64,000 nucleotides of DNA from Kappaphycus alvarezii. Taxonomy: Eukaryota > Rhodophyta > Florideophyceae > Gigartinales > Solieriaceae. Position numbers and translations under genes: made by a program. The notes under the pieces were generated by a model. The model did no database searches and was not told the origin of the DNA. It worked only from the letters and a program-made list of their open reading frames with translations. Each line of letters starts with the position of its first letter. Within the stretch, counting starts at the first letter, position 1. Of this stretch, positions 1 through 12,262 are shown piece by piece. The stretch is from contig NADL03000665.1 of assembly GCA_002205965.3 (NCBI GenBank), positions 1,116,001 to 1,180,000 of the forward strand. Reading direction: 5' to 3'.

Positions 1-3000
1 CCGTCCTTTCTCCATATCAAGTGCCCAATACCCAATACCCAGGACCGGTGCGGCATCATCGATTGCTATAGCTGCCATCCTGATCTATTCTTCGCAGCTT
101 CAAGAAGTTGTAACAATAAACACCCTGGAGATTTTATCATCGGATTGACAAGTAGAAAGCCTTGCTGTGCGTCCTAACTTCTTGGTCGTATTAACATTTC
201 CTTTTTAGCAGTCTATGTATTACATCACGCCCAGTGCACTCCCTACATCATGGCTGCATTGTACTGAATTCCGATTGTTGAGATTCAATCAGATGTTGGA
301 GCGATTTTTTTTTGTTATCACCTTGTATTAGCGCGATATTTTCGCTTCTTTGATTGACCTCTACAGTATGTTTCTGTATGTATTTAATAGAACAAGAGTA
401 ACGAAGTAATTTAGAGCTTAAGTTATTCGAACTTCAAATAATTCTTCAAAAAAGCAAGACTTTCTGAATGCTCGACGATATTTATTCCACTATCAAGCTC
501 AAATTTGTACGGAAACCATCTCGTTTCCGTCTTGGCCACCACCACCCCAAGAAATAGATGGTATGGTCTAGCTTACTCTACAGATATATTCTTGAAGAAA
601 ATTTCTAATAGCTTTGTTGCTGGTTTTAGTCGACAGTGTGACAGGTCGAGGGACGAAAAAGGTTAGGGAAAGCATTCATCATCACGTTTGTGGGAAATCA
701 TTTTATGATGATACCAATTTATTCCTGCAGAAGGACGAAATTTGGAATAATGCGCTTCAGGATACCTCAAAAGGGTGCTTGAAACTTGTGCTATAAGTAT
801 GGGCGTGCAGCAGCCAAAGTGAAAACGCCAAAAATCTATGAGTTGTATGTCTCTTTACTTCAATCGTGCTGTTTATGATATCCATTTCTTTCTAGACAAG
901 AACATTTTGATGTTATGGACTCAACTACTCGCTATTCAGTTTGTATGTTTGTATGATATCTAGCTTAAGAAGCTTCAGTAAATGAATTTGAGGCCCTTGG
1001 GTTGATGGCTTTCTGGAATCCCCAAACTATGTTGTATTATTCGACGTTATTTAGAGTATATTTTGAAGATTAATTGAAAGGCTTGTGAATAACTGTCTCC
1101 TTATACCGCAAAGACGTCTCAATAAAAATTTTATTGATTCGAAGCATTGATTAATTAGATATATCTATCTTCTGCTGATATCTTCTTCGAGTGACAATGT
1201 TTTGCTCAACCCGCGATTTGTAATACAGGCATCTCGAGTACTTTGTGACCTTTCTGAGAATGAAGTAATGTCTTCCAAATAGCTCGCAAAAGGATACATT
1301 CACCGAGTTCTCGATGGCCCGCTAACTATTATTGTGTTATAAAATCCATGACGCAAAAAACAAATTGATTCGAAACGAAAGTAAACGCTTATCCTCCACT
1401 CAAAACAGAGAAAACGTCTCATTCCATGTCGTAGACCTCGCTCAAATGTTCATCAAGCTTCGGAATAGAACTCGTGGAAATTAGTTTGAAATAAACCCTG
1501 TTCTCTTGTATGATCACCCGTCACACACTGCAGCAGTTCCAGGAAAGAAATATAGCTATATTCGTAAAGCAGTTAGGGATGTGCGCCCGGCCGTAAGTGT
1601 TAATGGTCCGTCTCTTGCCTTTCAGAAACCTCTCAATGAAATTAATTATTCTATTTATGGTGCAACCCTTAGTTGCGTGGTAGATAATAATGAATTTTTA
1701 TTTAAAGTAAAAATATACCAAAATTTGATGATTCGGAAACTTGTCCTTTTTAGAGGGCTAATGAATCTAAAATTGAAAATGCTTGTATTCATTGATTTTA
1801 CTGTTCTTCACGAAGAAAAGATGCTGACACACGTAACTCATTAAAATACTCCTCTATTCGATGAAAAGAAAGGTTGTAGTGGAAATTATTTGCAGTTTTC
1901 ACCGAGATTTGAATTGAAGTCGTAGTAGAGGGAATTGATTGAACTATGTTTTCAATTATTTAAACGCAAAGAGTTCTTCATCGGCCATATTGAAATAATT
2001 TCATCTTTTTTGATTATCAACCCTTACAGCAAGGGAGAAGAACAATTTAGAAAGTGTGTTATAGAGTTTCCCTTCCCTAAGGTCCCCAATAGCTCAAAAT
2101 GTAATCTCAAGTCACTTATTAAACAATATAAGGTAATTATTTGAGTGGTCCCTGACGTTCAAGGCTATAATTTCATGCAGAGAAAGACCCTATCATTTAA
2201 AAACTCAACCCTGATACTAAAAGTTGCTTCCCCTTCTTCTGCACAAATTGTATAGTTGTGCTCCATTTTTTATAGGACTATGACCAAAATATATATGAAG
2301 TCTGCATTTATCGAGACAGTCAATGCTGAGAATATTTATGTAAAGCTTCTGAAGTAAATCACAGTGAGACTTTCTTATTGGCTTCAACTGGTTAAATCTT
2401 GTGTCATTTTTATCGAAATTCGAAATGTGCCATAAGCGCAGCGATTTAATTAATTTAAACTATTTGACTAACACAATTTCTACCTGTAAACCCTTGTCTT
2501 ATGGAAACTACTGTTACTATCCCTTTACTCTGCATGTGAAGTTTTTCGGTGATATATTGCTTGAAGGGCCGCGTAATTTGACTGGAAAGTTTGTAATGCA
2601 AATCTACAGGAAGATTAATGTTGTAAATCTTGCAACTGGACCTGGATCGTTCAAGTTTTATGGACTATCGATTTAGAAACACGAAAAAAGCTTTTCCAAG
2701 ATATACATAAATGAAAATCCCGAAGCCTTTCAACCTCATCGACAAAAACGGTTCCGCAGTAGGAATAATGATGATACATTGAATTCTATATTGATGATTT
2801 TGGCAGACAACCCACCAACTTGTACAGGCAGTGGCAATTTACGAGTTCAAGAGCAGCGCGGCTCTATCACCATTTCGTTGTCATTTTTGTGATATATTCT
2901 ATTTTGCTTCAGTAGTTGAAAGTTAGTAGTTGGAAATGTTTTTGCATATAAAATTTGCGAATGGAATTAAATTACCCGAACTCTAAGAAGCCCTAAAACT

Positions 3001-3866
3001 TGTAAATCTAGTCCTTTGTAACACAATGTCTGCAAGAGATCGAATGTCCGTGAAACAGAGTAGATTCTAATGTTTTGCTTGTTGTTATATCAGTTTGTTG
3101 TGCGAATCTCTCATATCTGTGTTCTGACCGTTATTTTTTGTTTTGATAGTGATTCTCTGTCCTTTTACATATCAGTGTTAGTTCCACCTCTGCCTTTTGA
3201 TATTTATCCTTCTGAGAGTGTGAATTCAGGAGGTAAGAGCTGCTGCAAGGTCTGAATGCAGAAGAACAGCTGCAAGCCTGTGGATAGGATTCGGTGAGTG
3301 TAGAGTGTAGAGAAGTTTGTGGACAGGACTGTCTCCTACCACATTCGTGGCAGTTCGAGCCGTCTGAGTAGCTCAGGTTAGGTAGGTTTACTGTGCTACA
3401 ACTCATGTGTTCTACCCACGGGATGGGTATTTAATTCTAGTCTGCGTAAAGTCTTGGGCACAGCTTGGAAAGTCCCAAGCAACGAACCAGTAAAACCAGC
3501 CTCAAGCAAAGTAGCTACCTAGCCAAGTATGACAGCAAAGGATACTACATAAGATGGTACGCTCTGACCCGACAGGATGAGATTAATAAAGAAAGTGCTG
3601 CCTATAGTGGGAGCCTAGAAGTTAACTCCATCTTTGAAATCTAGACTGCATTGTTTGAGTGGCTATGCCACTTATAACAGTATGTGCTCTGATACTGTAT
3701 GGAGCTTACAGTACCTGAGTCGAATCGACTCTAGGTCGCTTACAATAGGTCTCTTCCGGAAATATTAATCAATTGATGTATCATGCAGTAAATCCGCAAA
3801 TTCCTCAAAACCAATGGGAAAATCAGGTGTCACAAAAACACTTCTAAAAATTGAGAAACGTTGCGT
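1..3866. other. No recognisable gene
   Basis: Both strands carry only short ORFs (about 60 to 112 codons) with no motif I recognise. The part around 3420-3740 has the look of a promoter or LTR remnant (AATAAAG at about 3588, short inverted repeats near 3710), but I found no matching partner repeat and do not call it. Confidence 0.5.
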
Positions 3867-3931
3867 TTAATTACAGATGACTGTGATACTGTAATAAAAG
3901 ACTGTGTAACACATCAAACATTCACCTTTTA

Positions 3932-4514
3932 CTAAAATTTCAAGGTGATTGCGTAGCATGCCAATCCGTTCCAGTCGGGGCACGGAACTGCATGTCCACA
4001 CGGCGGCGGCGCTTCTCGCGATACTTCGCACTTGCGCTTTTGAACACGCGCCTGTCCAATATTGTACCACCTGTTTTTGATTCTGTTGAACATGCGGCCG
4101 TCGTCCTCGCGGAGCGGGATACAGCGTACGTGGAAGTTTGTGAGCGCCAAACATAAACTAAATATGACATTGTAGTTGGACTCAAACCACTTGTACTTGC
4201 ATCTAATCACATTCCACATCGTGCATAGACGAGCAAAGTAGTTTTCAACCAGCACGCGGTCACTGGATATATGACGGTTCTCAGTAACCTGCACGGGCGT
4301 GAGCACGCCATTTTTTGGCTTTTTCGTAGGATGAATACTGCGCAAAAACTCCTGCGCACCTGTACCCATACTGTCCATGCTTCTTACTAAAGTGAAGCTT
4401 ACCTTCAGCCAGGGTTCCAGACGGGCGGTAAGCAGGCTGAAATGTGACGTCAGTTGCGTACCGGTCCGTCGGACAGTTCTTAAACTGCTTTCCCTCTTCC
4501 TTGAGGGCAGACAT
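3932..4514 (-). pseudogene. Decayed PIF/Harbinger-like DDE transposase (DDE_Tnp_4 type)
   Basis: Two minus-strand reading frames (4514-4281 and 4378-3932) together resemble the catalytic half of an IS5/Harbinger-type transposase, which cuts and pastes its own element. Seen: YATDVTFQPAYRPSG, the usual surroundings of the first catalytic Asp; a degenerate GTGAQEFL stretch where family members have the second Asp (DKGY-GAQE); and SSDRVLVENYFARL with the third acidic residue, followed by LALTNFHVR and a basic tail. About 50-100 residues normally found between the first and second Asp are missing, and the frame changes near 4300. No N-terminal helix-turn-helix half is visible. A second, more damaged copy of the same family lies at 19330-20018. 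No terminal inverted repeats were recognised. The family assignment is from motif order only. Confidence 0.72.
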
Positions 4515-5059
4515 GGCTTTGGGCGCCTACTTATTTCCGAAAGGATTCAGTGATCTCCGAAATTGCCCGCCTTTTTCGGATTACACCGCGTGTTTGCGGT
4601 ATCGCACACTGATCTCTTAGTTTGCCACGTATTTTGGCAGGATGGCTGAGGTTTTATTAAACGCGCATTTTTTCGAAAATTACTTTGCATTTTTAGCTTT
4701 GCATGATGCCCCTGTAAATATGGCATGATATTTCATATTTTACATAATAAATATATGATCATGCAACCTGTATTTCCGAGAGAGGTCTAATATGATGAAC
4801 ATTCTCGAATCATCCCAAAACGAGTGACTATACCCAGAACGGTGATACGATACCGTTTAGACCGCATCCTGGGTCGCACTAGGTGAATTGCATCGAATTA
4901 TACGTGTTCATTCATTTGCGGTGCTGCAGCTCCTAGTTTATGGCAGTACTTAGCCTTCCTCATGCTTCTTGTCTGGTTAAAGAAAATAAACAGGATATTC
5001 GAAACAATCGGAGACTGGTTGTAAAGGCACCTTCACAATTGCCGTGAGGCCAAACTTTA
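4515..5059. other. Intergenic, nothing recognised
   Basis: This lies upstream of the minus-strand transposase fragment. I see no ORF worth calling, no RNA gene and no clear repeat. Confidence 0.5.
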
Positions 5060-5466
5060 TTTGATTTACTCTTGGAAGAAATGTTTGACTGAATCCCAAA
5101 GTCCTCCAGATAACCGGAATGTGTGATGAACTGCGGACTCTAAAAGGCCACCTTAAGGCTCGACATCAAGCAGGCCGCGTTGTACATGACCGCTGCAGCA
5201 GCGTGCCTTTGCATCTAAAACCCATGAACCTTTCCAAAGGTCTTTGTTGCCCCTGCGGACATGTTCGTTTCCAAGTCATTTATCGTCGCGCATGCGTCCG
5301 AGTGCCAATCTCCGAGGGAGGGGATTGGTACAGGCACGAGTCTAACTGTGGTGGAAGTCACGATAAAAGGTTGATACATTCTGTTCTTCTCATTTCGCGC
5401 CGCATTTAGAGAGGAAATTGAGTTGAAGGCCCTCACTCTCCTCTTGGATGGAAAGCCGAACCGCAC
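5060..5466 (-). pseudogene. Retroelement RT C-terminal tail fragment (family B)
   Basis: The minus strand from 5466 encodes a stretch typical of the region after the reverse-transcriptase core in a dispersed retroelement family in this window: RRVRAFNSISSLNAARN, then RLVPVPIPSLGDWHSDA, then a Thr-Phe-Gly block. The same order appears at 8580-8837 (plus), 9353-8937 (minus) and 25631-25999 (plus). After the stop near 5215 the similarity continues in the same direction (an Ala-rich block and NAACLMSSLKVAF), so the element remnant reaches at least 5060. There is no RT core here. Its role in the intact element is unknown; by position it would be an endonuclease or nucleic-acid-binding tail. Confidence 0.6.
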
Positions 5467-5827
5467 CTTTCAAATACTAAAGAACCAAAACGATCTCCCT
5501 TTGGAGTGAATGAGCAAAACTGTGACACCGGCGAACTTACTCATATGCCATGCCGGCAACGTACGAGTGCATTTTACGATCCTAACGGGTTACATATTTT
5601 ATTGCGATGTCAATATCTATTAGTAGTAGTTAGCTCCTTTCAAGTCAGGGATGTTTCATAGGACCACTAGCTTTATTTGTGACTGAAGAAATTAAGTTGA
5701 ATGATCAGTAAGGGAGATATCTTGGGCTAGCTAGTCTCTTCAATATTTCCCGATTAATTCAAGATATCAGACAAGTGCACTATGCCGATGTATCTCGGTC
5801 GACTAGAGTTAGGACCCTCTGCATTGA
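5467..5827. other. Intergenic, nothing recognised
   Basis: Spacer between a retroelement remnant and the 3' end of the minus-strand beta-propeller gene. No feature seen. Confidence 0.5.
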
Positions 5828-7409
5828 TCACGGAATTGCCTTGGACCCGATGCCTCTCGGGTTCTGTTGTCTCGCTGTTCTCCCTTTGTTTCCATTTCTT
5901 TGGATTCGAAGATAAGCAATGGCTGAAATCCCGATCAGAGCAGCCAATCCTGCGATGACACTCACGTCAAAACAGGCACAATCTTTTTTGAATTTCTTCT
6001 TCTTGAACCGGCTCCGGTTTTGGTCCCGAGTCTGTTCCTGCTTCCTCTGCAACGCCCCCAAATCCAAGGAAAGGTGGAATATTAGATGGGGGAGAACTGT
6101 TCCAAGTAGCGACTGAGTTCTATCTACTACGTGACTGCGCCCAACGAAAACTACAGCCATTTGACCGTCCCGCTCAGTCATTGTCATACCTGCTGGTATG
6201 TCCTTTCTGCTAGTGTTTTCAGATATCTTTCTCACGCTCTCATGTAAAATCTTCCCTGTAGGAGCTATTACAAAAAGAGTCAGACTATGCCGAACCGCCG
6301 GGGAAGAACTCCTACTGTATCCGAGGACGTAGATGTTACCAGTTTTGGCTGCCATCGCGGAGACAGCAAAATCGTCCTCCTTTTTCTTTTCTGCTCCGTC
6401 GATGTAAATTGGAAATCTACTTGTTGTTTCCCTCATCATTGAATACAGATGCAAAAACACATCAGTCTTCCTATCTGGAACTGTCAATGCACCTCCAGTT
6501 ATTGCGATCGTCATGACACCAGGTTCCAAGCTGGTTGGCCCATAAATAGTTACGTCACTGGAGTAAATAAGGGTGTTGTACCATAGCTCACAAGGGTCAT
6601 TGGACCTGATAGAATGGTTAATGTCTCTGCATCTAGTTGATATAATACAGCCTCAGTTCCGCCCGAGTCAGCATCCTATGCACCGCAATTGCAATAACGG
6701 CTGAATCGGCGCTTACTTCTATGGCTCTGCCAAACTCGTCATTAGCTGTTCCGAACTGCACTTTCGCCAGCACCGATCCAGAGGTAGAAATACGGACAGC
6801 GATAACATCACTTCGACCTTGCCTAGGACCGTAAATACTTCCTGTCGATCCTCCTGTTACAAAGATGTCTCCAGTTCGATTGTCCATCACGCATCCAAAA
6901 AGTTTAGTATTTCCATCTGGGGACCAAGCGCTAAAATGAATTTGTTCTTCACTATTATCAAGTGTTTTGTCTTGAGTTCCTTTGCTGGAAAGATTTTCAA
7001 TTACTACGAGAAAGCCGCTTGAAAATGAAGAAGTTGGCGATGGATGCGATGATATAACCACGTATGCTTTGTCAGCATCCTCATCTACTGCCAAACCATA
7101 CAAGTTTCCTTCCACTGACGTTATAGTCCTCTCCCATATTACCTCTCCAAGGAGGGTTACTTTGCAAAGGAAAGGGTGGGTACCAGGCGCACTATTTTGG
7201 GTCCTCTCTCCAGCGACAAGGAATGAGCCATCTCGCACGGGAGCAACAGCAACAGCTCTATCCGAGAAAGTGCTCGAGCTATCTAGAACTTGTAATGTTG
7301 TTGAGTACCATTTGGAATCAATCGAGGTGATTTGATGGACACAAAGCACAAGAAAAAGAAAGGCGAAGTCCAAAGGGCGAAGTTGTATCATGTTCTGATC
7401 GGAAACCAA
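5828..7409 (-). CDS. Secreted beta-propeller-repeat-like protein with C-terminal membrane anchor (two frameshifts)
   Basis: Two long minus-strand frames (7409-6633, 258 codons; 6529-5828, 233 codons) read as one protein if single-base slips are allowed. The N-terminus has a hydrophobic core (FAFLFLVLCVHQITS) expected of a signal peptide. The body has spaced turns of the form D-x-x-G(D/N)-I-(F/Y)-V-x-G, for example NRTGDIFVTGGSTGS and KTGNIYVLGYS, as in SBBP-type beta-propeller repeats. Near the C-terminus a basic KKKKFKKD stretch precedes one hydrophobic helix (VSVIAGLAALIGISAIAYL) and a short basic tail, suggesting a type I surface protein. Between the halves the reading moves through a third frame; each shift is fixed by one base in a short run (GGG near 6665, CCC near 6563). 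I favour sequence error or a very recent pseudogene over introns. Ligand and pathway are unknown. Confidence 0.6.
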
Positions 7410-8019
7410 ACTGCATTTATGAGCTCATGGAGTCGTCATGGCGTGAACAAGGTATCATCCTTAGTGCTGGCCTTACCAACACTGCGCATGATTTACAAAC
7501 ACAGCGCTTATGCTGAGGAGGACACTTGCAAAAATCATGGAAAAGTCTTCATTTGTCAGGAGTTTTGTCTACATCCTTCCTCTCGAAGTAACACGCCTCT
7601 GATTTTGTCCTCTCCAACTTTATTTGACTTCCCTGATACAATACTGTATAATATTTACTAGGTTTCTTTAAAAATTAGATTTTTAAAAAAGGGGGGGAGT
7701 GGGGTTTACTGCGAGATACAGTGTACTGTACTGTACAGTACAGTTGTGTATGTGGCCCGAGTTTTCCAACTGATTAAACTACAGTACAGTACAGTATGTA
7801 TCTCAAACAAGAATTTTCATGCAAAAGAAAGAATCTTAAATCAATAGGAACACGCGGTTCATTTACTGTACTGAATGCAATAAAATTACTACTGTACAGT
7901 AACAGATAAGCTGGTTCACTACCTAGTCAACTCATATGGTGGTAGCCCTGCATAAACCGGAAGCTCTTTCGATAACGCCCCCCTTTGCATGTTTCACTGT
8001 ACTTTAGAGTGGCTCATCC
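7410..8019. other. Intergenic with palindromic CAGTA repeats
   Basis: 5' flank of the minus-strand beta-propeller gene. It contains the inverted repeat at 7711-7806 and further TACAG/CTGTA units near 7895. No gene seen. Confidence 0.5.
7711..7806. repeat. Short inverted-repeat element built on CAGTA/TACTG pentamers
   Basis: Left arm GAGATACA...TACTGTACTGTA (7713-7734) is mirrored by right arm TACAGTACAGTACAGTATGTATCTC (about 7780-7804), with about 45 bases between. The size and terminal symmetry resemble a miniature foldback or MITE. No target duplication is obvious and no coding capacity exists. Confidence 0.5.
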
Positions 8020-8937
8020 TACGTTTTGCTGCTCCCACATCGTGCAGATGCTCATCGGAGGTCGTCGACCTCCTGCTTGCCGTCCAGGATTATCCCGTTC
8101 AGTGCAATTTGCTCACAAAAAACACCATCCCGGGAGAAGTTGACGTACGCAATCCGTGAGGCAGTACAAGAACGAATTCCTCGGGATTTCCAGGAGGCAG
8201 GCGTTTCGCGCTTCCACGGCCCTCCCGGGTTCTAAAGAGTGGATGTACTGTCCCCCATACCCCAGACTCCTGACAAGCATTGAACCTCGAGAATTCCCGG
8301 TGTGTCTTCAATAATAGTACCAAGTCCCACTTTTCCACATTGGCACGTCATGCAAGAGAAGGAATTGCCTTGAAACACTAGCTAGATGTACACGGCGATC
8401 ATCTCATGCACTGTTTGCATGGAGGAGCCCACATGATCAACCGACATAATCGCAAAGTCACCCTTCTCGCAAAAGACCTCGCAAGAGCTACTCGTCACCC
8501 TGTTGCAGAGCCGCCCCATGGCCTCCACCGCACAAGACCGGATATCCAAGCAATGGGAAGCAGGGGAGGGACCGACTTTTTTGATGTTACCTTCGTGAAT
8601 CCCCTCGCTCCCTCCAACAGGAGAGTGAGGGCCTTCAACTACATTTCCTCACTGAATGCGGCGCGAAATGCGAAGCAGAGAAGATATCAATACTTTGTCG
8701 CGACCTCCCCCAGAGGAAGGCTCGTGCCTGTGCCAATCTCCATTGTTGGAGGTTGGCACCCGGATGCATGCGCAATGCTAAATGACGTGGCAAGGAACGT
8801 GGCCGTGACGGCAGTGGAGACTTACGGAAAGGCTTAGGGGGTTTTGATGCAAAGTCGCGCTGCAGCAGCCGTCAAGTCAAATGCGGCCTGCTTGATGGCT
8901 AGCCTAAAGGTGGCCTTTGTGACAGCGTAGTTCCTCC
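8020..8937 (+). pseudogene. Retroelement RT C-terminal region (family B), plus-strand copy
   Basis: The plus strand carries, through several frames, the tail of a reverse-transcriptase protein. 8130-8330 encodes an EKLTYAIREAVQER...EPREF block. 8375-8480 has GDHLMHCLHG followed by RHN, the end of a Cys/His zinc-binding motif. 8580-8837 has TDFFDVTFVNPLAPS, NAARNAKQRRY and RLVPVPIS--GGWHPDA. The first block matches the minus-strand copy at 9730-9550 and the last matches 9300-9060 (minus). The polymerase core is absent and there are several stops and frame changes. Similarity continues past the stop at 8837 to about 8937, where this copy meets the minus-strand copy tail to tail. It is non-functional. 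Confidence 0.62.
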
Positions 8938-10209
8938 CCCATTACTGTGTCAGCGTACCCTGTTGAGTCGATTGTGGTTGTCTGGAAAACTTTAGGATAG
9001 ATCGAATATATCTTCCAACAATAAAACACCCGAACCTTTCCCCTTATCCTTCCTCTCACACTGTATGCGACGTCGCCTAGCAGGGCGTAAGCATCCGTGT
9101 GCCATCCTCCGAGGGTGAAGATGGGGACATGAACAATCCTACTTCTTGTATAATTCGCGATGAGGGAATCGTACCTTCTCAGTTTCGCGTTTCTCGCTGC
9201 ATTACGTGAGGACAGCGGGTTAATGGCGGGCACTGTCCTGCGGAAGGGTGAAAACGGGTTGATGAAAGTGATGTCAAAGAAGTCTGCGTCTCCGGTATGC
9301 CCTGTAGCGCGATTGTCGGGTCTGATGCGGTGAAGCCCTTCTCTCGATTCCATGAATGGGCGCTGAGAGGCCTTTAAAGTCGCCGGTCAGTAGAATGGCC
9401 TGATATACGTGACGCCGCTTTCTTTTGCTTCCGTGCAAGCAATGCAGAAAATGGTCGCTAAAGCAGTCGAGTTTCTCACGGCAGTTCCTTTTCTGGCATG
9501 CTGTATGTGGCGGGAAAAGTAGTACTTGTAGGACTTGACAATAATACTAGAACCCCAACATGAATTCTCCCGGTTCAATCCTTGTCCTGGGTCCCGAAGA
9601 TGGGGCACAGTACATGCATGCTTTCGCAACGGGGAGAGCCATAAAGACTCGAAAAGCCTGCATCCTGTTGTCGCCAAGGGGGGCCCCTTCCTGCACTCTT
9701 TCGTGGATTGCGTCCGTAAAAGACTTCTGGGATGGGATTTTGCTGGCAGTGAGACCACTGAAGGATAGAATACTGGACTGCGTCCAAGAGAGGGACCACG
9801 CAGTTGGCATCCAAGTTGACTTGATACATTGCGAGATCTTTGAAAATAGCGGACAGAGGGGCTGCGCACAGCCTGTTTGACGCAGAGCTGGAGGGGAGGA
9901 AGGCAGCGGCTAAAATTGTTTATACAGATCTGAAACCCACCCCCAGCGATGGTTTTCAGTTGTCAGCTGGACTGGGAGCTGCAGATCTTGAAATATGTCA
10001 GAGTCGATTACTCCCCAGGCTAGTGTCCGCACGCAGCTCTCCATAATCTCATCAACTTTCGCAGCGCCCTCTGCCGTGCAAGATTGTGGTACTACACGTA
10101 ACAAGTAGCCGATCTTGCAGACACGGAAGCAGTTGTGCAGGAGGTGGATAGAGATCCGCGTGTTCTCGAGGTTGATGATGGTGCTGAAGAGCGACCTCAA
10201 GGACTCCAT
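8938..10209 (-). pseudogene. Retroelement RT thumb and C-terminal region (family B), minus-strand copy
   Basis: Reading down the minus strand from 10209: an RT thumb-like stretch (RVCKIGYLLRVVP; AAKVDEIMES; DLQLPVQL), then 9810-9550 with IHERVQEG and the CMYCAPSSGPRTRIEPGEF block, then about 9535-9440 with SDHFLHCLHG (Cys/His motif), then 9353-8937 with FFDITFINPFSP and a VPIFTLGGWHTDA block. This is the same domain order as the plus-strand copy at 8020-8937, so the two are inverted copies of one family joined at their 3' ends. Multiple frame changes and stops make it a pseudogene. The catalytic palm (YxDD) is not seen. Confidence 0.62.
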
Positions 10210-10237
10210 GTCAGCTGTGAAGTACTAACTTAAGTCT

Positions 10238-11868
10238 TTGTTGCCCTTGGAAAGGTTGCAAGACCCGCGTGTTCTGGCCCTAGTCACCTCCTCTCGAGAG
10301 GGAGCCGCTTTCCTTCAAGAATTCCCCCCCTCCCAGTGCTCGGAACACGGCTTCGGACTTCTCGGCGCCCCTTTTGGCAACAAGGATCTCACAGCCGTCT
10401 CCCTGGGGACCAAGATCGAGGCCTGTACTCGCAAACTCGCCCCCCTTCACAAAGTTCGAGACCCACGATCCCGCGTTAACATGCACAGGATATGTGCACC
10501 CGCCTTTCTATTAAAAACATACCTTCAAGCTCGCCGACTTTCGTCGCGCCAATCCCGCCGCGGATGCCTTCGACGCTCCACAGAAGGGATGCCTTCGACG
10601 CTCCACAGAAGTCTTTGTACCTGGCGCTGCACGGGATCGCCCACACCGACGCCAACTGGAATCAAGCGCGGACACAGGTTGTCACTAATCAGCCCGTCAC
10701 TCGACATCGCCGCCGCAAGCATAATTCACGCTGCACTGGCCGCAAAGGGTCAGCCTCGCATGCTGTCTTCGGCTGCTTCGGACTAGTCCGGATCCGATTC
10801 TGCGGGGACCGGTCCTTCCCGCTCGCGCAGGCCCGGTTGTCACTATCAACATTCCTGACCAACGTCCCCGGCCACTCGACCCTGAACAACTTGCTGCTGC
10901 TCCTATCAAAACACAAACCCTGTTTAACAGTGTGTAGCAAGAGGTCAAGGCTAGGGTGCACTGGCACGGCGATGCTTGCTTGGCCGAAACCAACACAAAG
11001 CATAACAGCGCCCAAGACATGCGGCGTTGCATCCGCTATCTTGCCTTCCGGCATACCCCTGCACCCGCTTTCCTACTTCCCAACCCTTGAAGGGCACTGC
11101 GGTCTCCAACGCCCACTGGGCCGTCATGCTCCGCCGAAACCTGTGTCTCCCGGTTTTCTCGGACTCCTTACACATCGCACCCACCAGATGGACGATCTCA
11201 GCGACGCCGCCGCCGACCTTTGGCCATCTGGCTTCCGGCGCATCCACCAGCACAATCCTCTACGAAACGCCCTGCCATACCACATCATCCACGCTGCTGG
11301 AGTACACTGCCGGTTCGAGATCCCACTCCTCATCCCGGGTACGGAACTCAGGCCCGCGGACATACTGGTCCACACTCCTACCATGCCCACTGTTGACCCG
11401 CCCCGCCCCACCGCCTTCAATATCACGGTGGTTTCACTATACAAGGCCACCGCCCTGGCAAAAGGCACCAAGCCTGCCAGTAGTGCCGCCGGCCACGGCC
11501 ACCGTCATAAGCTTAGGGAGCTGGAACGCGAACGCACACATCAGGGACACGTTTGGGTGCTCTACTGACAAAACATTTCATGGCTCTTGTCCCAAGGTCT
11601 CTACGTCGCCTCACCCCCTCTTTGACTGTCCAGACCGCGACCCCGGCTTCGATTTCCGCCAGATTGCCTTCGACTCTCCGGGTGCACCCGCTCACGAGAC
11701 TACCCATCAGCTGGACGACTTCATCTCCAGTATAGCTCGCTGCTGCCACCCTTCCGACTCGGTGATTCGTCGGCGCTCCTGCGTACCATCGCCGCAGCGT
11801 TTTGTTGAGGTTGTTTATCGCTACAGCACTGTATGTCTATTTTGTCCCGCACCGCACTGCACTTGAAT
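10238..11868 (+). pseudogene. Retroelement RT thumb to C-terminus (family A), plus-strand copy
   Basis: 10340-10490 encodes GFGLLGAPFGNKDL and PLHKVRDPRSRVNMHRICA, which fit the end of an RT palm and the start of the thumb. 11027-11570 carries the linker with a degenerate zinc motif (SDAAADLWPSGFRRIHQHNPLRNAL), then EIPLLIPGTELRPADILV and AFNITVVSLYKATALAKGT. 11630-11820 has the closing FDSPGAPA block ending near VIRRR. The same order is found at 57759-58643, which shows what the family looks like. Frames change several times. The 5' end abuts, head to head, the minus-strand family B copy ending near 10209. GC content is visibly higher than in the flanks. Confidence 0.6.
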
Positions 11869-12080
11869 TGGCTTTTTAGAGAAATTTAAGAGGTACAGTA
11901 CTACTGACCAAGCAAAGCGACCATATCTTCCAAATATCAAATCACCCCACATTTCAAGCAAGGTCATTTACTGTACAGTAGTGTTACCGATCAGCGAGGA
12001 CTTATCCCGCATAACGTATTAGCCTCGTGGGTATAATCGACCACATCTTCCATGCATTAAAATAACCCAAAAATTTCCCC

Positions 12081-12262
12081 CACATTTCCCCCCGGAGGTT
12101 TAGGAAATGTGAAACACACTGTACACCGTAGCTCATTATATGCTATATGTTACAGTGTCAGCACAAGAGAAATGTTTCACATTCCCCCCCGGAGGTGCGG
12201 GAAATGTGAAACATTCTGTACACCGTAGTTCACTATATGCCATTTGTTACAGTGTCAGCACA
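12081..12262. repeat. Tandem duplication, period about 97 bp, two copies
   Basis: Two copies begin at 12081 and 12178. Each starts with CACATT and a C-run followed by GGAGG, then GGAAATGTGAAACA, GTACACCGTAG, and ends TTACAGTGTCAGCACAA. About 85 bases of each unit are alike with scattered substitutions. GTGAAACA and TGTTTCAC flanking the copies also make short inverted repeats. It sits directly before the left direct repeat of the gag-like element. Confidence 0.75.

Noticed and set aside
3420..3740. Solo LTR or promoter remnant
   Set aside because: There is no matching second copy in the window and no target duplication. The terminal motif could not be fixed.
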